This document shows, piece by piece, positions 4,728 through 8,350 of a DNA stretch of 8,350 nt. This DNA is from an uncultured Eubacteriales bacterium (GTDB lineage: Bacteria > Bacillota > Clostridia > Christensenellales > Borkfalkiaceae). Within the stretch, counting starts at the first letter, position 1, and every line of letters begins with the position of its first letter. Below the pieces are notes generated by a model. It searched no databases. It was not told the origin of the DNA and saw only the letters and a list, made by a program, of their open reading frames with translations. The position numbers and the translations under genes are program-made. The stretch is from contig CADBSX010000087.1 of the NCBI GenBank assembly GCA_902797515.1, forward strand, positions 1 through 8,350, in the 5' to 3' direction.

Positions 4728-6089
4728 ATGATAATAGCGCGGAAAAGAAAATTTGGCGGTGCGCTGAAAGGCGCGGCGATAATCTCGATAGGCGGACTTC
4801 TCGCCAAGATCCTCGGCGCGCTTTACCGTATTCCGCTGACGAATATACTCAAACCGGAAGGCATGGGCGTATATCAGACCGTTTTCCCCGTATATACCGT
4901 CTTGCTGACCTTTTCTTCGACGGGAATACCGTCCGCCCTTTCAAAGATAATCGCGTCCGGCGAAAACGAAAAAGCGGTGCTGAAAAAAGCCCTCTCGCTC
5001 TTCTTGCCGCTCGGACTTCTCGGCTCTCTCTTGATGGCCGCTCTCGCCTATCCCCTCTCGCTCGGTCAGGGGAACGGCGACGCCTTTTTTTCGTATCTCG
5101 CGCTCGCGCCCTCGGTCGCGCTCGTTTCCGTCATCTCGTGTTACAGGGGATATTTTCAAGGGAAAAAGAATATGCTCCCTACCGCCCTTTCGCAGACCGT
5201 CGAACAGGCGGTGAAACTCGCCGTAGGACTTCCCCTCTGCTATTTCTTCGCCTTATCGCCGAGATCGGGCGGCGCGCTCGCGTGCCTCGCCGTAACCGCG
5301 AGCGAACTATCCGCGCTTATATATCTCAAAACGAAATCGGCGAAACCGCTTTCCGAAACGCCCGCCTCTGATGCCGCTTTCGGCTTTAAACGGCTTATAT
5401 TCACCGTCGTTCCCGTGACGCTCTCCTCGCTCGTCATCCCGCTCGCGAGAGTATTCGACAGTTTCGCCGTGATAAACGTACTCGGCTCTTACTCGGCGGA
5501 CGCGACCGCTCTTTACGGCATTTACACCGGAAGCGTGGAATCGGTCGTCGGCGTTCCCGTCGCCGTCTGTTACGGATTGGCGGTCGCGTCTATTCCGCAC
5601 GTCGCCTCCGCCGTCGCGGAAAAAAACGCGGCGAGAACGAGAGAACTTATCTTCCGCGCCGTCTCTCTTACTTTACTTTTCGCCGCGCTTCTCGGCGGGG
5701 CTCTGTCACTTCTCGCCGTACCTTTTACGGAAATAACCTACCGCGGACTTTCAGCCGCAGATCGCGCTCTTACTGCCGATCTTCTCTCTTTCTCTTTTCC
5801 GTGCGTGATTTTGCTGTCGCTGCATCAGACTTCTTCCGCCGTCCTTATCGCGGAGGGAAAGCCTTTCGCTCCGTGTATTTTCGCGGCGGCGGGCGTTCTT
5901 TTAAAAGCCGCGATAGAAGTTTTATTGCTTAAAATTCCCGAAATAAATATTTTTGCGGCGCTTATATCCGATTTTTTCTGTTATTTGATTGCGGTTTTTC
6001 TCGATTTGGTATATATTATTAGTATAAACAAAATTAAGAGAGGCAAGAAAATCGCATATGAAAATTATTCTGGCGGGCGCGGGAATTAA
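4728..6089 (+). CDS. MOP-superfamily lipid/polysaccharide flippase (SpoVB/YabM/MurJ-like)
   Basis: A polytopic membrane protein expected to flip lipid-linked oligosaccharide or peptidoglycan precursors across the membrane. It has 453 residues, mostly hydrophobic, with about 12-14 membrane segments. The N-terminal LKGAAIISIGGLLAKILGAL (13-32) and YRIPLTN plus GMGVYQ blocks match SpoVB/YabM proteins, as does YRGYFQGKKNMLPTALSQ (139-156) followed by TVEQ. It is shorter than typical SpoVB (about 510-530). The next gene being YabN-like recalls B. subtilis yabM-yabN and favours a YabM-like identity, but the role (lipid II versus another glycan) is not decided by sequence. I chose ATG 4728; GTG at 4722 is an in-frame alternative adding two residues. 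No Shine-Dalgarno precedes either. The gene overlaps the next by 32 bases. Confidence 0.88.
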   Translation: MIIARKRKFGGALKGAAIISIGGLLAKILGALYRIPLTNILKPEGMGVYQTVFPVYTVLLTFSSTGIPSALSKIIASGENEKAVLKKALSLFLPLGLLGSLLMAALAYPLSLGQGNGDAFFSYLALAPSVALVSVISCYRGYFQGKKNMLPTALSQTVEQAVKLAVGLPLCYFFALSPRSGGALACLAVTASELSALIYLKTKSAKPLSETPASDAAFGFKRLIFTVVPVTLSSLVIPLARVFDSFAVINVLGSYSADATALYGIYTGSVESVVGVPVAVCYGLAVASIPHVASAVAEKNAARTRELIFRAVSLTLLFAALLGGALSLLAVPFTEITYRGLSAADRALTADLLSFSFPCVILLSLHQTSSAVLIAEGKPFAPCIFAAAGVLLKAAIEVLLLKIPEINIFAALISDFFCYLIAVFLDLVYIISINKIKRGKKIAYENYSGGRGN

Positions 6090-7470
6090 ACGCGGAGATA
6101 TGAGCATGGCCGCATACGAGGCGGTGAAAAATTCGGACAAGGCGTTTTTGAGGACCGCTCTTTCCGATACGGGACGGTGGATAAAAGAAGTATTCCCCGA
6201 TATCGAGCCGCTCGACTACATATACGAAAAATCGAGAAATTTCGATACGCTTTCGAAAAATCTCGCTAAAACCGTTCTCGACGCCGCGAAAACTTCCGAC
6301 GTCGTTTACGTCGTTGACGGCTCGCCCTTTTGCGACCGTTCGTGCGCGGAAATACTTAAAAAGAGAAAAGACGCGGTCGTTTTTGACGGCGTTTCAAAGG
6401 GCGAAAGTTTTATTTCTTTCCTTCCCGAACTCGCAGGCGCGGGATTCGCCGCCCTTTCCGCTTACGATTTAAGCGGAAAGATAGGTTTCACGCCGTGCGT
6501 TATTTACGATGCGGATAACGCGTTTATCGCCGGAAAAGTGAAAATTTTACTTTCGGACGAATTCGGCGACGAGGCGGAAATATATAAAATACACGCAGGA
6601 AGAGCGGAAAAGATCAAAGTTTACGAAGCCGACAGGGGCGACGAATTCGACTACTCTACCGCTTTTATCGTTCCGAAAACCGAACTCACTCGGAAAAAGA
6701 GGTTTCGTTTCGACGACCTTATCGACATACTCGATATTCTCCGCTCGGAAAACGGCTGTCCTTGGGATAAGGCGCAGACCAAAGAAAGCGTCAGAAAAGA
6801 CCTTATAGAAGAAACTTACGAACTCGTTGACGCGATAGAAAAAGGCGACGACGACGCCATCTGCGAAGAGGCGGGCGACGTTATCCTTCAAGCGGCGTTT
6901 CAATGCGTATTCGGTAAAGAACGGCTCGCCTTTACTCCTACCGACGTCATAAGCGGGATATGCTCTAAACTTATTTCGAGGCATACTCACGTTTTCGGCG
7001 ACGACGTGGCGAAAGACGCCGCGTCCGCGCTCTCGCTCTGGGCGGACAATAAACAGAAAGAAAAAGGCATGAAAACGGGCGCGGATTATCTCTATTCCGT
7101 TCCATCGTGTTTCCCCGCCCTTATCCGCGCGGAAAAAGTCGGAAACAGGGCGAGAAAATACAATATGGACTTTGCGGGCGCGAACGACGCGCTTTCAAAA
7201 CTCGTCGAAGAGATAAACGAGGCGAAACGCGAACTCGAAAGCGGGGATAAACGTAAACTCGAAGAAGAGTGCGGGGATATCCTCTTTGCCGCTACGAGTT
7301 TCATAAGGCTTTGCGGTGTGGAAAACGAACTCGCCTTGAAAGCCTCGACCGAAAAGTTTCTGAAGAGATTTAAAAAGGCGGAAGAACTCGCGATAAAAGA
7401 CGGGAAAAACCTCAAAGAACTTTCCGCCGAAGAGGTAAACGGTTATTACGATGCGGCTAAAAAGGATTAA
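6058..7470 (+). CDS. YabN-like nucleoside triphosphate pyrophosphohydrolase (methylase-like + two MazG domains)
   Basis: MazG domains hydrolyse (d)NTPs, including damaged nucleotides, to monophosphates. Residues 1 to about 205 resemble the tetrapyrrole methylase-like domain of YabN but are worn: GAGIKRGD (7-14) stands for G-x-GPGD, and VDGSP (86-90) for the usual PGHP/PGSP. MazG domain 1 starts near 216, with GCPWDKAQT (233-241), EETYE (251-255), EEAGD (270-274) and RHTHVFGD (308-315, normally RHPHVF). MazG domain 2 has VGNRARKYNMDF (361-372), VEEINEAK (383-390) and EEECGD (402-407). The metal-binding acidic pairs are intact in both. The 470-residue length is close to YabN. ATG 6058 is the first in-frame start after an in-frame TAA at 6025-6027. 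GAGAGG is a distant 14 bases upstream, so the 32-base overlap with the flippase probably aids initiation. The next gene overlaps by 20 bases. Confidence 0.9.
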   Translation: MKIILAGAGIKRGDMSMAAYEAVKNSDKAFLRTALSDTGRWIKEVFPDIEPLDYIYEKSRNFDTLSKNLAKTVLDAAKTSDVVYVVDGSPFCDRSCAEILKKRKDAVVFDGVSKGESFISFLPELAGAGFAALSAYDLSGKIGFTPCVIYDADNAFIAGKVKILLSDEFGDEAEIYKIHAGRAEKIKVYEADRGDEFDYSTAFIVPKTELTRKKRFRFDDLIDILDILRSENGCPWDKAQTKESVRKDLIEETYELVDAIEKGDDDAICEEAGDVILQAAFQCVFGKERLAFTPTDVISGICSKLISRHTHVFGDDVAKDAASALSLWADNKQKEKGMKTGADYLYSVPSCFPALIRAEKVGNRARKYNMDFAGANDALSKLVEEINEAKRELESGDKRKLEEECGDILFAATSFIRLCGVENELALKASTEKFLKRFKKAEELAIKDGKNLKELSAEEVNGYYDAAKKD

Positions 7471-8350
7471 AATCGGAAAATACGAGACGGAAAACAACGT
7501 CTTTTTCGCGCCGCTCGCGGGATTTTCGGATTCGCCGATGCGGGAGATCTGCCTGTCTTTCGGCGCGGGACTCGCGTTTACGGAAATGGTGAGCGCGAAA
7601 GGAATACTCTACGAAAACGAAAACACGAAAGACCTTCTGACCGTTTCGCCCGCGGAAAAGATAAAATGCGCGCAACTTTTCGGAAACGATCCCTGTATCA
7701 TGCGGCAAGCGGCGGAGAGCGAATACCTTTCCGATTTCGACGTTTTAGACGTGAATTTCGGCTGCCCTATGCCGAAGATATACAACAACGGCGAAGGCAG
7801 CGTGCTCCTTAAAGAGCCGAAACTCGCGGAAAAAATCATTTCCGAGTGCAAAAAGAGCGGAAAGGCCGTGACCTGTAAAATACGCGTAGGACTGACGGAC
7901 GGAGATTTTCTCGGAAAAGACCTCGCGAAAGCCGCCGAACAGGGCGGCGCGGATCTTATAACCGTTCACGGCAGACCGAAAGAGAGGATATACGCGGGCG
8001 AAGTCGATTACGACAAGATCGCGGAAATAAAATCGTCGGTATCCGTTCCCGTTATCGCAAACGGCGGCGTCTTTACGGAAAAAGACGCGGATATCCTGTC
8101 GGAAAGGACGGGCGCGGACGGCGTGATGATTGCGAGAGGCGCGCTCGAAGATCCGTTTATATTTTCACGTATTACCGAAACTCCGCCCTTTTTAAAGGAT
8201 AAAGAGGAACTTATTTACAGACACCTCGATATGCTGAAAAACCGATACGGCGACGAACTCTCCGCGGTGCGTTTCAGAAAACAACTTTGTCTTTATATCA
8301 AGGGCATGAAAAATTCCGTTTCCGTAAAACAGAAACTCGCTTATTTTTCC
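7451..8350 (+). CDS. tRNA-dihydrouridine synthase (Dus), 3' end outside the window
   Basis: An FMN enzyme that reduces uridines in the tRNA D-loop, using NADPH. The 300 visible residues form the TIM barrel and the start of the helical tail. Motifs are FFAPLAGFSDSPMRE (18-32, flavin-binding start), FTEMVS (43-48), QLFGNDP (75-81), and DVNFGCPMPKI (100-110) with the catalytic cysteine at 105. Further on are CKIRVG (142-147), TVHGRPKERIYAG (171-183), PVIANGGV (200-207, normally NGDI/NGGI) and GADGVMIARGALEDPFIF (221-238). RKQLCLYIKG (276-285) corresponds to the tRNA-binding tail. The overall look is DusB-like. ATG 7451 overlaps the MazG gene end by 20 bases, and an in-frame TAA at 7436-7438 rules out most longer starts. 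The nearest GAGG is 15 bases off, so coupling is likely. The frame stays open to the right edge. Confidence 0.93.
   Translation, partial: MRLKRIKIGKYETENNVFFAPLAGFSDSPMREICLSFGAGLAFTEMVSAKGILYENENTKDLLTVSPAEKIKCAQLFGNDPCIMRQAAESEYLSDFDVLDVNFGCPMPKIYNNGEGSVLLKEPKLAEKIISECKKSGKAVTCKIRVGLTDGDFLGKDLAKAAEQGGADLITVHGRPKERIYAGEVDYDKIAEIKSSVSVPVIANGGVFTEKDADILSERTGADGVMIARGALEDPFIFSRITETPPFLKDKEELIYRHLDMLKNRYGDELSAVRFRKQLCLYIKGMKNSVSVKQKLAYFS

Noticed and set aside
6547..6990. 147-codon minus-strand frame opposite the MazG gene
   Set aside because: It lies across the MazG catalytic motifs on the other strand and shows no RBS or family signature.

Overview
The window reads as a chromosomal, mostly housekeeping segment of an anaerobic Firmicutes (Clostridia-type) genome. 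The support for this is CdaA-type c-di-AMP synthesis, a YabM/SpoVB-like flippase next to a YabN-like MazG protein (adjacent in the same order in Bacillus subtilis), strong AG-rich Shine-Dalgarno sites and sigma-A-like promoters. The codon style (many GCG, TCG and CTC together with AAA and GAA) resembles uncultured gut Clostridia such as Christensenellales. That placement is an impression from memory, not a measurement. No phage, transposase, CRISPR or toxin genes are visible.

Layout. Positions 1-405 hold no credible gene. They carry two near-complete copies and one half copy of a palindromic intergenic repeat, plus short palindromes at the left edge. Positions 406-3579 form a minus-strand operon read from a clear promoter (TTGACA, 17 bp, TATTAT) at 3618-3646. 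Its order is holA (DNA polymerase III delta), cdaA (diadenylate cyclase), an unannotated 36-residue single-span membrane protein, and aspartate kinase. The small ORF has its own Shine-Dalgarno, and its stop overlaps the aspartate kinase start as TGATG. A divergent promoter at 3676-3704 drives a diacylglycerol-kinase-family lipid kinase (3766-4641), which ends at a strong intrinsic terminator (4663-4687). A second plus-strand cluster follows: a polysaccharide/lipid flippase (4728-6089), a YabN-like fusion of a methylase-like domain with two MazG domains (6058-7470), and a tRNA-dihydrouridine synthase cut by the right edge (from 7451). The genes in this cluster overlap by 32 and 20 bp, which suggests one transcript and coupled translation.

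How the genes fit together. The minus operon joins replication-clamp loading, the second messenger c-di-AMP, a tiny membrane protein and the first step of the aspartate amino-acid pathway. The usual cdaA partners, cdaR and glmM, are not adjacent. The plus cluster combines an envelope lipid-carrier flippase, nucleotide-pool cleaning and tRNA modification. I see no obviously exotic system. The best candidate for something undescribed is the small membrane protein between cdaA and aspartate kinase. Next are the head-to-head palindromic repeats and the degenerate methylase domain of the YabN-like protein.
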